From positions 20,244,747 to 20,308,746 of the forward strand of contig OY365806.1 in assembly GCA_959347315.1 (NCBI GenBank): a DNA stretch of 64,000 nt. The letters run 5' to 3'. Numbering within the stretch: position 1 is the first letter of the stretch; each line of letters begins with the position of its first letter. Origin of the DNA: Bimastos eiseni. Lineage: Eukaryota; Annelida; Clitellata; Crassiclitellata; Lumbricidae. This document shows, piece after piece, positions 32,510-44,806 of the stretch. The notes below the pieces were generated by a model. It ran no database searches. It was not told the DNA's origin and worked only from the letters and a program-made list of their open reading frames with translations. Position numbers and translations under genes: made by a program.

Positions 32510-32584
32510 TATTATTTCGCATCAACCGAGACTGACGCAGATCAACTCATCCTCACTCGTCAATTATACTTCGCTCGAAAAACT
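32510..32584 (+). CDS. Trk: Trk exon: leucine-rich repeat
   Basis: 75 bases between TTTTCAG and GTGAGT, phase 2 at both ends. It encodes IISHQPRLTQINSSSLVN followed by YTSLEKL, an LRR unit matching the first free-standing LRR exon of Trk genes. Joining to the next exon gives a Leu codon across the junction. Confidence 0.85.
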
Positions 32585-33775
32585 GTGAGTTTTAGAAACC
32601 GCTTCACTTCCATAAATTCTATTCTTCCCAATAAATCCGTTCGTGTGGATTTCTTCTCAGACTGCATGTTCTTCGTATGTAGTATGTATATTTTTACAAA
32701 CGAGGCGCACGCGACGACGAATCCCAGCAGTGACGTCACATTTCATGGTTGAAATCAAGCGCAGAGCTATGGGGCATTTATGAATCGAGTTTCAGCATAG
32801 GGTGCTTCAGAGAGAGGCAGCTGCTCCACGAACACGTTGGCCTCTAGTCCGATGGATCAAAACCGAGACATATGAATGTCAGACTATATCTCTATCAGAA
32901 ACCAGGTTTTAGGAGAACATGATCAGCGCATGCGCTTTTTATGACCTTCCGCAGTGTGCTACACCTCGCATTAATTAGGCACAATTAAGACCTATTAAAC
33001 AGCTTTTCAAGAACATTTGTTGGAATCATGATTGAGCAAAATTGCTTTAAAACGGATTCTTCTCACAAGGATTTGAGAGGAACATAAAATTCGAGAAAGA
33101 CGGACTAAACGCTGAAGTCAAAACATTCATTGGTTTGAAGTATTCAGAATGTATCACCAAGAGACGTCATCTAAAAAATACACGCATCTCTCAAATGCAT
33201 TGCAACCACTGTTGGTGAAGTATTAAACATAGTTCTTGTGTCCTAACACTGGACACTGGTTGTCATAAAATGTACAAACTTGTCGGTCTTGTGTCCCTCC
33301 CATAAAGCGTACTGGCTAGTCACCCTGTGCAATGAAATCCCAGAATGTGTTGGTTGATATTGATGCATAGAAGCTTTAGGTATTAAAACATAATGCTATA
33401 GCAGAGCACAACTGAGAACGAAATGCGAGTTCAAGAGAGGTCACTGGGAGCATAAGGAGTTATTGAGGGCATGAGGGGTCATTGCGTGCGTGAGGGGTCA
33501 TTGAGGGTATTACAGGAACAAGGGAAGCGATTTGAGCGATGGAAATTTAGAGATATAGAAGCAGAAACTAGAAGAGAAAATTTGACAATTATTTACTGAA
33601 AAAGAAATTAAAAGGAAGGAAATTGAAAAATGAGCCGTATGTATTCTGATAGAATTTCGCTTGCTGCTTCAGAGAATTATTATAGCGCCTACCAGGATTG
33701 ACACCTGAGAACGATAGGTTACTGTCAACTGAAGTTGGACAAAGTTAAACTATTTTGAGACTGTTCTGCTTTTAG
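32585..33775. other. Trk intron
   Basis: 1.19 kb, no further exon or mobile element recognised. A TGACGTCA site lies near 32731. Confidence 0.6.
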
Positions 33776-33847
33776 GACGATCGAAAACTCGGGTCTCAAA
33801 GACATCAGACCGGACACATTCAGAAACAACGAAAAACTCAAAACGAT
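33776..33847 (+). CDS. Trk: Trk exon: leucine-rich repeat
   Basis: 72 bases, phase 2 at both ends, between CTTTTAG and GTACGT. It encodes TIENSGLKDIRPDTFRNN followed by EKLKT. The TI..SGL...PD.F pattern is characteristic of the Trk LRR that follows the previous one. Confidence 0.92.
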
Positions 33848-33993
33848 GTACGTAGTAGATCTACGTAGAATTGTTTACATTGTTATGGCTTTCGAGTAGG
33901 CTATACATGTATGCATGTGCCTTTAAGCTCCTTATTCACATTTGGCGCATGCAATTATCTTCAACAGAGTTTTAGACTGATGTGGGTGTTTTG

Positions 33994-34032
<39 letters not shown>

Positions 34033-35939
34033 AGGGTCTGTTACCTCTTTCCTTTATCAGTAGTTCATTTCACAGATGGAAGAATTGACAATGATCTCAA
34101 GGTCGGCGGAATGAATCCTCTGCCTAGACTTGAATTCAGATGAGGAGAGAGTAGTAACCCCCGCACCCCCAAGGCATCTCATCGATCCACGGATACAGAG
34201 GAGAAATCTCAGAGTAACGGATGCTTCATCCGCATCAGTGGGTGATTTGATACGGCGTTGCTCTCTCTGCCCAGTCTCTGCATCCGATCATGTATTCGTC
34301 GTGTCTCTGTCTCAGATGATCATTTGTAATTGTAGGCCTAATATCACGGCATTGGCCCAAAGCAAAACAGAAAATCCTTACAGAGTCTGTATGCCATTCT
34401 ACAGCAGTCGAATGATAGTGTATGATACGAATTTGTACTTGGTATATATTATATATATATTGTATATATATTATATATATATATTAAAATTATATATTAC
34501 TTATATTATCTAGTCTATCGAGCCGATCTCTGTTGTCAATCAATCCATTGATTTGAATATTCTGTCCTGCGCCATCGCCATCTCCTTCTGGATTGTGCGA
34601 GAGTCGCGTCAGTGCACATGCACTGTGAATCCGCTATTTATTTATAACATTTGAGTGGGAACTATTTTGTCTGACATAGCCAGGTAGTATAACCGCCCAC
34701 ACCTCCTATCTGTAGACTGTCCGACTGTCTCGTCATAGATCGGCGTCGGCGTCTATATAAACGTACGTAAAGCATTTATATTTTTTCCATTTCCGTCGCC
34801 CTGCCCTATCGACGCAATTTGGCCAAGAGACTCTGAACATACATGCCATCTGTCAGCTGTCGTCGTGAATCCGTTGGTTGCATGGGTCCCCCAACTAGGA
34901 ACTCTTTTCAGCCGACTGTGCTGAGTTTTGCTATCTGACATGCATTTAATTAACATGAGTTAGGGCAGTGCAGAGAGCCCCTGGGAGTAATAAGTCTTGA
35001 CGGAGCTCTACATAAATGCTCGATTAAATTACGTTTCATCATGTTGTATTGCATTGTGGCTATTGTGCAAAACTAGATAGCGGGCATCAGCTTGTGTGCA
35101 CTGTAATAATCTCTAGATTACAATCACCAACTTTTAATAGACGAAGAACTAGAAAAGAAGAAAGAGAGGATAGTTATGCTTGTAGACGGTAAACGGGAAA
35201 CCTAGAAAGCGACTCCAGTAAAAATATCAAAGGCACCGCGAGAATGATTGTCCTAAAAGGCGTGTGTCACAGTTATCAATTATCAAGAGAAAGACATTAT
35301 AATTAGCAGGAATTACGTAAAACGAACCACACCCTCAAAACGTCAAGAAAAAGTACTGCCACCATTGTGTTGAGTTTAACACATGAAATTCGAAACAAAT
35401 TAAGAAATTGCATAGATTTACATGTAGGCCTATAATTTCGTATCTCGCTTGGTTACTGGCTCATACAATGTAACAAATGCAGTCTTTAAATTATTAGCCC
35501 TCCAGAATATAAAATATGGCAAGAAACCTGTGTGGAAATGAAACCGTTACCGATGGGTTGCCCGTTAAAACAACATGTCTAATATAGCACAACGCTACAC
35601 TTCCAGACAACACTGATAACATTCAGAACTAATCTCCCTAAAAATCATATAAGATTGTCGTTTCCAGTAAGATCACAATCAGGAATCACACCCTATTGAT
35701 AAAAACCTGGTTGAAGTTTGATAGATAGGAGAAACAGATGTCGGTTGAAAGAGATGAGGCGTATGTTTAAACTTGAATTATATCGAAAGAGTGACGTCAT
35801 TCGGGTCATTTGTGTCATTCAACTCACAACTCAATGAACCTCGGAATCACCGCTAAACTTCGGGTTCGACCATATAATATATATATATATATATATAATC
35901 AGGCTTTGTACATCTGCTGTATGGTTTTGCTTATCATAT

Positions 35940-35950
35940 CAAAATATAAT

Positions 35951-35988
<38 letters not shown>

Positions 35989-36640
35989 CATTGGCATTGC
36001 CAACGGATCCGTCATCAGGCTATCTGGGTCGCCGCTTGTCAGTGTATTGTAATCTTGACATAGTGCCCTGAAAAGCCACCGCATTGAAACGTTGGATCAA
36101 TGCCGACAAGTTCTGGAAAAGGAAGTTTGTCTCTCGGGTGTCACCGGTAGTTGTAGAAAGTCGGCGTCCAGTCTCAGACACCTCACTATTGAGGGGACCG
36201 AAAGTTTCTATAGCGATTGGAACAAAAGTGTATTTCTTCTCTAGCTCAGAATATTTTGTGTGTTTCCTTGTGGCTGCTATCTCCGCCGCTCCTCCAGCTG
36301 TGGAAGCTGTCTCGGGGATATAAGAAGCGGCCACTGTGTCCACCACAGTCGCGTCCCAAAGTAAGGCCCGCCTCCCACTCCACGGTATCAGGGTCTGCCC
36401 GTCCGGTCTCTTTCCATCTAATCTGGAAAGACCTGACGGTTCCTTGACCGCTGGAATACCGGCTGTGTTGAGGCTGCGATGAATAAGGTCGTTGATATTA
36501 CAGTGTCTTGCTTGACGGCCAAAACCCAATGAACAGGACAGGCCATGTGCGCCTCTGGCTGAGACGAAGTCGCCGCATGCGCAGGTGTGCGGCTCGCAGA
36601 TGGCCACCCCTAATCGTAGGCCGACCGCCACCCTCATATA
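35940..36640 (-). mobile_element. 3' fragment of a non-LTR retrotransposon
   Basis: A 205-codon minus-strand frame (36637 to 36020) encodes the C-terminal region found in several animal non-LTR reverse transcriptases: CACGDFVSARGAHGLSC, RHCNINDLIHRSL, KRPDGQTLIPW, LLWDATVVDT and FVPIAIETFG. It ends leftward in an AAT-rich 3' tail (35950-35990), marking the poly-A-like end of the insertion. It is 5'-truncated, with no catalytic YADD region. Confidence 0.85.
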
Positions 36641-38087
36641 TATATTATATATTGTAAATTATTCATCAGTACAAAACACTACGAGGCTTGCTGTCAATTT
36701 ACATTGCATTATTATAATACAAATATACGGGTGCATAGGCTATAGACAAATGTGGTGTATTTTTTGCACGTAAAGACCTTGGTCCACGCATATCATGATT
36801 CAAGATTCTAACGTACTCCACTGGTGTTTAGAATAACGTCTGTATAAGCTTATTAAATCATCAATTTCACTGCTGCTCTGTGCTGAATAAAACAAATATA
36901 AGCAATCGTTTTAAGCACAAATAACACCAACAGGGAGATAAATCAAGGAAATTTGAAGGAGAGCTGGTTGTGTGCCAATCGGTTTTCGTGTTTTGGATAG
37001 CGTATATAGTGCACAATTGTTGTTCCGTTTATGAGACTGGATATGATGGAACACTTCTCTGCCATGCAATTCGCATGCCAGAAGCGGTCCTACGTTAAGC
37101 ACATTCACGCGGCGTCGGCGGCATGTAAACTCCATGCGTTCAAAAAGAAGAGATTAATTGGTCTGCACGTGATATATATATATATATATAGTAATAAACA
37201 ACGATTCAACTGAGATATGGCCAGACATCCTCATGACGATGCTCTGTGGTCATTTTCGGAGTTATGTTCTTTATATGTCTCGTTCCTCTGGCCATGTCTT
37301 GCTTTGTGGCACAATGTTTATTTATTTTCTTTCTGTTCGAATTATTATTGTTGTTGTTCTTTTTGCCATTATTATCATTTTATCATTTGTTATTATTTTA
37401 GTACTGTCACTACTTGATTAATGTCAGCTGAAGACTGATGATTAAATAAGAAAATAATTAACAGAAGTTTCAATAATGTTGACGAAGATTCGTGTATGAT
37501 CCTACAGCATTACAGGATTTGCAGCCTGTCATCGAAATCATCCCTAGGTGACGTAGTTATTAAATTCGGATTTTTGAGTTCTTATTTTTCACAGAACCCC
37601 CGTTTTTTGGTCTTCGCTTTTGTTATTCTGTATTTTATCGTTTGCATGTGACTTGATTTATTTATTTGCTCAATGTTATTTTTGTCTAATGTCCAGTACA
37701 TGGTTATAATTGTCAAAGATCGTTGGCTGTCTTCTTATTTTCAAAGATTCGATCAATTTACTTCCCTGTTGAACGTCGTCATTTGAGAAATAAATGCTTG
37801 AACAGTACGAGAAATAAAATTTACAATAGTTATTTGAATTTGCATGTTATCCAGGATGACAAAATAAGACTATGCGGAATGGATTCACGTTAATTTTATA
37901 ATCGAGAAAGACAAAATCTCAACATTGGCTAAATTGAAAGACATTTATATTTTAGTAGACTTACTGTGAGAACTTTTACTCTGGTGGTAGTAAGCTACGG
38001 TCCGTATTAGGGGCCTCGTGCGGAGACGATATCAATATAAAATCACGTGGAAAGTGTCCAGATACATCAAGAATATTATCCGTATAA

Positions 38088-38165
38088 TTAATTAATTAAT
38101 TAATTAATTAATTAATTAATTAATTAATTAATTAATTAGTTAATAAATAAATAAATAAATAATAA
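38088..38165. repeat. (TTAA)n and (AAAT)n microsatellite
   Basis: About 14 ATTA units followed by AAAT units in the intron between LRR exons. Confidence 0.95.
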
Positions 38166-38655
38166 TATTATGATCGGAGATGAGAATAACGAAAGGGTTA
38201 AGCATGACTGGGTCCCTATTGTTTCTGTCTTTTCGGTTTTTATTCATTTGAAGAGAAGCTATTATTTGATTTCTATGATTCTTTAATTTCCTATCCTAAA
38301 ATAAGCATTCAGCCTAATCACACGTTTCCTCTTCAACTCTTCTATGTCTTCCTCTTCGTCCTCATCTTATTCATTTTCTTGCTGAAGATAACCATCGTCA
38401 TTATCGTTAGCGGCTGCAGCGGCTGCAGCAGCATGACAAGGCACCGGAGGCTCAAAAATCATCATCTCCATCTTATTCTTCATTTTTGGTGCATTTTCCA
38501 AGACAATTATTTCCCATCGGCATTATCCTCCTCTTACTTCTCTTCATTCCATTCTTCATGTAGAGGATGGGTCATATTATTGAAAATTGTTGGGTAACAG
38601 TTTGCCGTTATCAATGATGCCTTACACTGTTTTTTCCACTGTATCTTGTGTACAG

Positions 38656-38724
38656 CATCCTACGAGGGAACAAACTGACTGTCGTTCCATGGGCGATGCT
38701 CGAAGGATTACGAGTCACGGAGTT
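38656..38724 (+). CDS. Trk: Trk exon: leucine-rich repeat
   Basis: 69 bases, phase 2 at both ends, between TGTGTACAG and GTAAGT. It encodes ILRGNKLTVVPWAMLEGL then RVTEL. The N.L..V.W..L.GL...EL pattern matches the last Trk LRR before the LRRCT. Confidence 0.93.
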
Positions 38725-38814
38725 GTAAGTACAGACATCATACATGGACGTCTATCTGTTTCGACTTTCTCTTGGTCTGAGATCATTCAAGTTTTACTGG
38801 GGTAGACTAATTTC

Positions 38815-38900
38815 ATTTATTCATTGCAAATATTTATATAGCGCCCGTTTAAGTTTGCTACTCAAGAGCGCTCCCTACCTCAGCTCGGATGAAAAGGACA
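38815..38900 (-). mobile_element. 3' tail of a LINE/SINE, minus orientation
   Basis: Read on the minus strand it ends GGGCGCTATATAAATATTTG followed by a short A/T tail, the same type of terminus as the LINEs at 15.9 kb and 47.9 kb. Confidence 0.55.
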
Positions 38901-39571
38901 GTATAAAAAGAGTCAGAGTGAATCCTGGGAGCAGGAAGCGTCGTCAAGTAAACTTACTTTTGTCAGTCAGACCGTGGGGAACAAGCGCAACACCAACGGG
39001 AGCCAGTTCCAGAGCGAGTAGCCAACCTCTGAGTTGTATAACAACCAGTGACTTGACCTCATCAGTGTCTCTTTGTTACTTTTTCGCAAACGCTTGAGGA
39101 CCGTCCTCATGTTCGATCGTCATATCTTTGTTCCATCTGCCAAACTGCTGAGATAAAACTATAAGTGTAGTGGCCTTAAATGGTGTTATAGTTAAGACGG
39201 AAGTCCAAAGTGAATAGTAAGAGGTACGAGTTATGTGACACACATAAGTGGCCAAGACCAAAATGAAGAACTTTTACTGATAACAAGTTGCTTCTAAGTG
39301 CAGAAAGTGAATCTTAATATGGCACTCGTATATAGGTCGAGTTGAGGAGGGTAATTTCCCGTCAATATCCGACATTAAATCCAACCAGAAATGTTAAGTC
39401 AAGAGGACATTCGAGACTGAAAAGGCTGTTGTCCCAAAGCAGTATGTTCTTTTAGATTCCACTGCAGAGTCAACTGAAGAAGCTATTTATTTCCCAGAGA
39501 AACCGAAAAAAGATCAGCTACAATATATCTTCCCACTTCCTGTGTCTGTTCCCTGCAGCTGCAGCTTTCCA

Positions 39572-39892
39572 CATCAACCGCCTTCTCTAGACACCAACCG
39601 CCTTCTCTAGACACCAACCACCTTCTCTAGACACCAACCACCTTCTCTAGACACCAACCGCCTTCTCTAGACACCAACCACCTTCTCTAGACACCAACCA
39701 CCTTCTCTAGACACCAACCACCTTCTCTAGACACCAACCACCTTCTCTAGACACCAACCGTCTTCTCTGAATACAAACCGCCTTTTATATACACCAACCA
39801 CCTTCTATATACGCCAACCACCTTCTCTCGACACCAGCGACCTTCTCTATACATCAGCTACCTTCTCTAGACACCAACCACATTCTCTAGCT
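39572..39892. repeat. 20-bp minisatellite, about 16 copies
   Basis: Unit CACCTTCTCTAGACACCAAC. Central copies are nearly identical and outer copies (39770-39890) are more divergent, as expected for an array homogenised from the middle. Confidence 0.93.
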
Positions 39893-40154
39893 GTCTCATT
39901 CTATTTGAGTCGAATACAAACCTGACTTATTCCGCGCCATCTTTATTCTACAGGGCGCATCCAAATAAGCTGAGGACTGAACCAGAGTTTTTGGTGCTTA
40001 AGTTCACGATAATGAATGCGATAGTAGAAAACAATCTGTTGCGTATCAAAATTCTCTGAAATTGCCGATATTCGATATAGATTTAATAACACCCAAAACA
40101 AATTATGGTCCTATTCTGAGTTTTTCTTTGTGATCTTTTTGCATATTATCTCGT

Positions 40155-40233
40155 CGTTGTCCTCATCGTCATCATCATCATCACCACCACCACCATCACC
40201 ACCAACACCCAACCACCACCACCACCACCGCCG

Positions 40234-40262
<29 letters not shown>
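40155..40262. repeat. (CAT)n/(CAC)n trinucleotide repeats
   Basis: TCATCA, CACCAC and CATCAT blocks in series. Confidence 0.9.
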
Positions 40263-40267
<5 letters not shown>

Positions 40268-40406
40268 TGTTTCTGAAGCGTACTTATTCATTATTGATCA
40301 TTTGAATAAATAAACTATTTGTTTAATACGCAAGCATAACAATATTGTTTAAACCACAGTTTAGGTTGGTAAAGTATGGCGCCGTAACAAAAGAGTGCAG
40401 GGCAAA

Positions 40407-41064
40407 AGCGCTCCGATATAAGCGCTCCGATATAAGCGCTCCGATATAAGCGCTCCGATATAAGCGCTCCGATATAAGCGCTCCGATATAAGCGCTCCGA
40501 TATAAGCGCTCCGATATAAGCGCTCCGATATAAGCGCTCCGATATAAGCGCTCCGATATAAGCGCTCCGATATAAGCGCTCCGATATAAGCGCTCCGATA
40601 TAAGCGCTCCGATATAAGCGCTCCGATATAAGCGCTCCGATATAAGCGCTCCGATATAAGCGCTCCGATATAAGCGCTCCGATATAAGCGCTCCGATATA
40701 AGCGCTCCGATATAAGCGCTCCGATATAAGCGCTCCGATATAAGCGCTCCGATATAAGCGCTCCGATATAAGCGCTCCGATATAAGCGCTCCGATATAAG
40801 CGCTCCGATATAAGCGCTCCGATATAAGCGCTCCGATATAAGCGCTCCGATATAAGCGCTCCGATATAAGCGCTCCGATATAAGCGCTCCGATATAAGCG
40901 CTCCGATATAAGCGCTCCGATATAAGCGCTCCGATATAAGCGCTCCGATATAAGCGCTCCGATATAAGCGCTCCGATATAAGCGCTCCGATATAAGCGCT
41001 CCGATATAAGCGCTCCGATATAAGCGCTCCGATATAAGCGCTCCGATATAAGTGCGCCGACATA
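40407..41064. repeat. 14-bp satellite, 46 identical copies plus one variant
   Basis: The unit AGCGCTCCGATATA spans 40407-41050 (644 bases, 46 units) with no difference that I can see, then one diverged unit (AGTGCGCCGACATA). Because 14 is not a multiple of 3, all minus-strand frames are open and give the same 14-residue peptide repeat (SAYIGALISERLYR). The open frames of up to 323 codons are therefore repeat artefacts. The array appears to lie inside a larger repeat whose ends are inverted relative to each other (see 41515-41580). Confidence 0.95.
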
Positions 41065-41514
41065 AGTGCGCAAAAACCCAGACAAAATAATGGGCGCAAT
41101 ACGTAAGAGCGCAGCGTTATAGAAATCTGTAGAAATGACACAATATTTGTTAGGGGTCAATAACGTACCGCATAATTCGATATTTATACGGCTTCTACGA
41201 CAGATATGTGGGAATGAGATTGTAATTAAAGTCCAATTAGGCCTACAGTTGATTTGAAAAGATGTCTTTAGCAAATTTATTTGCACATCAGAAACAACGA
41301 GACGTTCTAATCAGGAGTTGTGGTGCGCCCGGTAAAATTGGTTGAATATAATCTGCCACTGAAATCGCAATTAACATCCATTCACAGTTGAATTGAAAAG
41401 AATATTGACTACATACATTTAACTGTTGCGGTATAACAATTAGGTCGCTCCACAATTTGTCTTGGGAACATTTGCTTACTTGTCTTAATAAAATAATTTA
41501 AAACAGGTGTGAGC

Positions 41515-41580
41515 TGCCGCTTATGTCGGCGCTCTTTTGGGGTTACGCGTTTTTGTCCTGCGCGCTTTTGTCGGGTCACC
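41515..41580. repeat. inverted partner of the left edge of the 14-bp satellite
   Basis: Reverse-complemented, it reads ACAAAAGCGCGCAGGACAAA and matches ACAAAAGAGTGCAGGGCAAA next to the array start (40388-40407). It also contains GCGCCGACATAAG as at the array's right edge. The pair suggests terminal repeats of a DNA transposon about 1.2 kb long. Confidence 0.5.
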
Positions 41581-44500
41581 GAAAGGTATATATGCTTATA
41601 GACTTTCACATTATCATGCGCTCACAAGTTGAAATAGAAGCTGGTTTGATGAAAAGAATTCTTCGCCTTAATAAAAATAGAAGTTGGATTGATGACAGTT
41701 ATCATGAACATTGACAGACTGGTCATTCACTGGGTAAGGGATCAAACAAGAAATATTCATGGAAATTGTCCTATAGGGGAATGTACGGGCAATGTCCGGA
41801 TACTCACGTTTGATAGTCTAAATACACACGCGTGGACTGCGGCGAATATTTCTTTTATAGCTCCTTTCTATTTTCGAAAGCCATAGACTGGTATTGATTG
41901 AGTGCAAGGAGCTCTATATAGGACGACTTGTCCACTAAGGGACCTAATAAATTGACCCTAGTGACGTCTAATAGCCGCGTCCGACCCGTCCGTCCCGTGT
42001 TGGTGTGTGCCACTTTGTGCGCTTCTGTCCTTCTATGACCATTCGCTAATGGTCCATCAACGTCGTAACCAACACAAGGTGCAACACTGACAATGAACGC
42101 TCTTTAGTGCGTCGCAGGCACGCAAACTCCAGCTCTTCAAAGTTCTATCACTTCCTGTTCTTATCTTTTTCCCTGTACCTCCGATTTGCATTACAGTTTC
42201 TATTTTATCCATGCCCTTCTCTGTATCCGTCCTTCTTCCCATTTTTATCCCTGCGTCTGTTTTGCCCGATCCTAATTGCTTTTCAGTCCTCGTCTCCTGT
42301 CTATCATTCTCTACATTTATGTATTAAGTCCGACTCGCCTCCCTCTTTCTTACCCTACTTGTCTTTCTCCTTTCACGGCTCCCTCTTTATTAATTAACCT
42401 ACTTGTCATTCTCTTTTCATGGCTCCCTCTTTTCGACTTATTTCTCTTACTTAACCTCACTAGCTTTTTTTTCTTTTCTAAACCTCCGTCTTTCTAGGTT
42501 TTTGCCCCAACATCCCTGCCTTAATCTTGTCTTAATCATCCCTGCCTTAATCTTGTCTTGCCTCGGTGTTAGAGAGCAGAAAAATCATCGAACCATCAGA
42601 CGAGTAGGCCTCCTACATAAACGACTAAGTCATTTCCTTAAAACTTGTTCAAACCTAAGTTTAGCAGGCGATGATAGATACCTGCTTGCTACATGTAGCC
42701 ATTTACACACGTTTAATGCCATATGACATCGTCCAAATAGACCAATGTTTTTAAGATAGAGAACCTGTCTTCAATTTCACTGCACCAATTTAAAAAAATT
42801 ATTAGTGTTAACCGCGTCATAGCAATATAAACAAGCGTATTCTGAGCTTAACGCTTTCAATTAAATTTAATTAAATTCAGTTTAATGCAGCCATTGAAAC
42901 CAAAATAAAATGACAATTAGTATTCTTGAATCAGAAACAACAGAGGACCCAGAAAGGACAGTAGTCTGGCTAGGTAGGGCCACCTAAGTAATTCGTAACA
43001 TAAAGGCACATAAAATAGAAATAGTGACTTCAGACTCAAAAATCAAAGCGACTGTTTACATCCAGAAAAGGCTTGTGTACAAGCATAAATCTTAACTAAA
43101 GACCTCTTCACTAGAAGCAAGGTGAGCAACACTAAAACTAAACTAGAACTAATCGAGGATTGAGTTGCTTCATCTAGAATGCAACATAGACAATTATGAC
43201 CTTTTGTTGAACAGCAAACGTAAACACAGATAAATGAAACAAAAAGGTAAAATATAAAGTAAAAAAATAATGAAAATTACAAAGCAATTAACAGAAAATA
43301 GAATAATGATACCATATCATGCATGAGATATCATGAGGATATTATTATATTCATGCTATTGTTCTATTGGTTTTTAGCGAAACGACATTTTGAATAAATG
43401 TAAAGTAGGCAGCTGACGCATATCAAGAGATAGAATTATACATGTTTATATCACGCTGAGGCTTTATTTACTCTGAATCCGGACGCAGAACCAAACCTTC
43501 TTTTCCAGCTTCACCGACTACGATTTGACTGAGCTTCTGTCAGCTCCTTCCTTTTCTGCGTCTCAGCATTTTGGGGTAATAAAAAAATGTTGAGATTATG
43601 ATTTTTTTCGACCTCGCTTCTCTAGTCGCAAAGGTCGTATTCATATAATAGAAGTCGACGGACGTTGAAGCGTCCAAAAGGTTTCTCATCAATGGTCGTC
43701 TTATAGTCTGAAGAAATAATAATAGATCGTGTCCATCATTGATGACCTGCTTCCTTTGCTAGCAGCTATTTCTAGCAACCATTAAAAGCGGCTATTTCTA
43801 GCGACTGTCCGGTGTATAGCGATGGACCGGACGGTCAGAAAGGGTCAGCGTCGCTGCAGCAAATGACAGCAATATGGTCTCGTCTAGAAACGCAGGCTCG
43901 ATAGAAAGAGTAACATGGGGGATCCTCATCTTAACTCAAATAACTTGCTTGGGTCTATGAGTAGACCTATGCTATGATTATTCTATTGATAAAACTATCA
44001 TAAAGAATACAGTAGATGCTACATCCGTACATAGGCTTTGTTATAAAAGTGTTAATATACTTAACTATTCATTAGGTTAACTTATAAATTTTTCATTTGA
44101 TGTTCAAAGATTCTAATGATACATTTCGCCGTATTTCTTTAGAATTTATGACCCGTGTCATGCGAGCAAGTTTCATTTAATTAGGTGATTATCTCATGAG
44201 CGTCATGCACCATTTGGACACAGCATCGCATGGCACAGCTGTGAACGTATTATTTGACAATGCGTAGTTTAGGCCGTGTAATTTTTTTATAGTATACATA
44301 TGAGTCTAAGATATAGTTATGCAAATTGTAAGCACTAGGCGCAGACTTGAGTTGCTAGGCAACGTATTGATTTTTCGTAGGCGCGGCTGAACTGTGTAGA
44401 CCAAGCACGTGACGCGACTAAAGCGCGAACTTATGAAAGATGCTGACGAGCAGTTCTAGTAGTGGTTTGGCCGATGTTTAGAGTATATGATGATTTAACA

Positions 44501-44717
44501 TTGAGTTGCAATTTGTAGTTATTTGCATAGTTTGTTTTATTTAAAAGAAAGTTAAATACATTTACCGAGTCTTTTGTGTAGGGGCAATGTCCGGGAGGTA
44601 ATGGCCTGATACCGTAGGCTAGACGTGCATTTAAAAGACGGTTTGCAGTTTAAAAGGAGGAAGAACTTTGAATGTTAGTTTACACTGGCAAAGACAGCGC
44701 ACGTCTTTACGTGAGAT

Positions 44718-44806
44718 AGCATTCGATGGCGTGACATTGCATTGTCTTGCATCACACCGCATTGAATTGCATGACATTGCATGACACTGCTTGACATTCC
44801 ATGAAG
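44718..44806. repeat. TTGCATGACA-type short tandem repeat
   Basis: Degenerate 10-15-base units containing TTGCATGACA or close variants. Confidence 0.7.

Larger units (their letters stand above)
33848..38655. other. Trk intron with LINE fragment and AT repeats
   Basis: 4.8 kb. Contains (TA)n at 33997-34031, AT tracts at 34440-34510 and 35877-35897, the minus-strand LINE end at 35940-36640, a TA run near 37170, and (TTAA)n at 38088-38165. Octamers TAGGCCTA lie at 34333 and 35425. No extra exon was seen. Confidence 0.6.

Noticed and set aside
40407..41064. Regularly spaced repeats that could suggest a CRISPR array
   Set aside because: The units are contiguous with no spacers, and the genome is eukaryotic.
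40315..41286. 323-codon open frame on the minus strand with 14-residue repeats
   Set aside because: All minus frames are open because the underlying 14-bp satellite has no stop in any of them. The peptide repeat is an arithmetic consequence of the repeat, not evidence of a protein.
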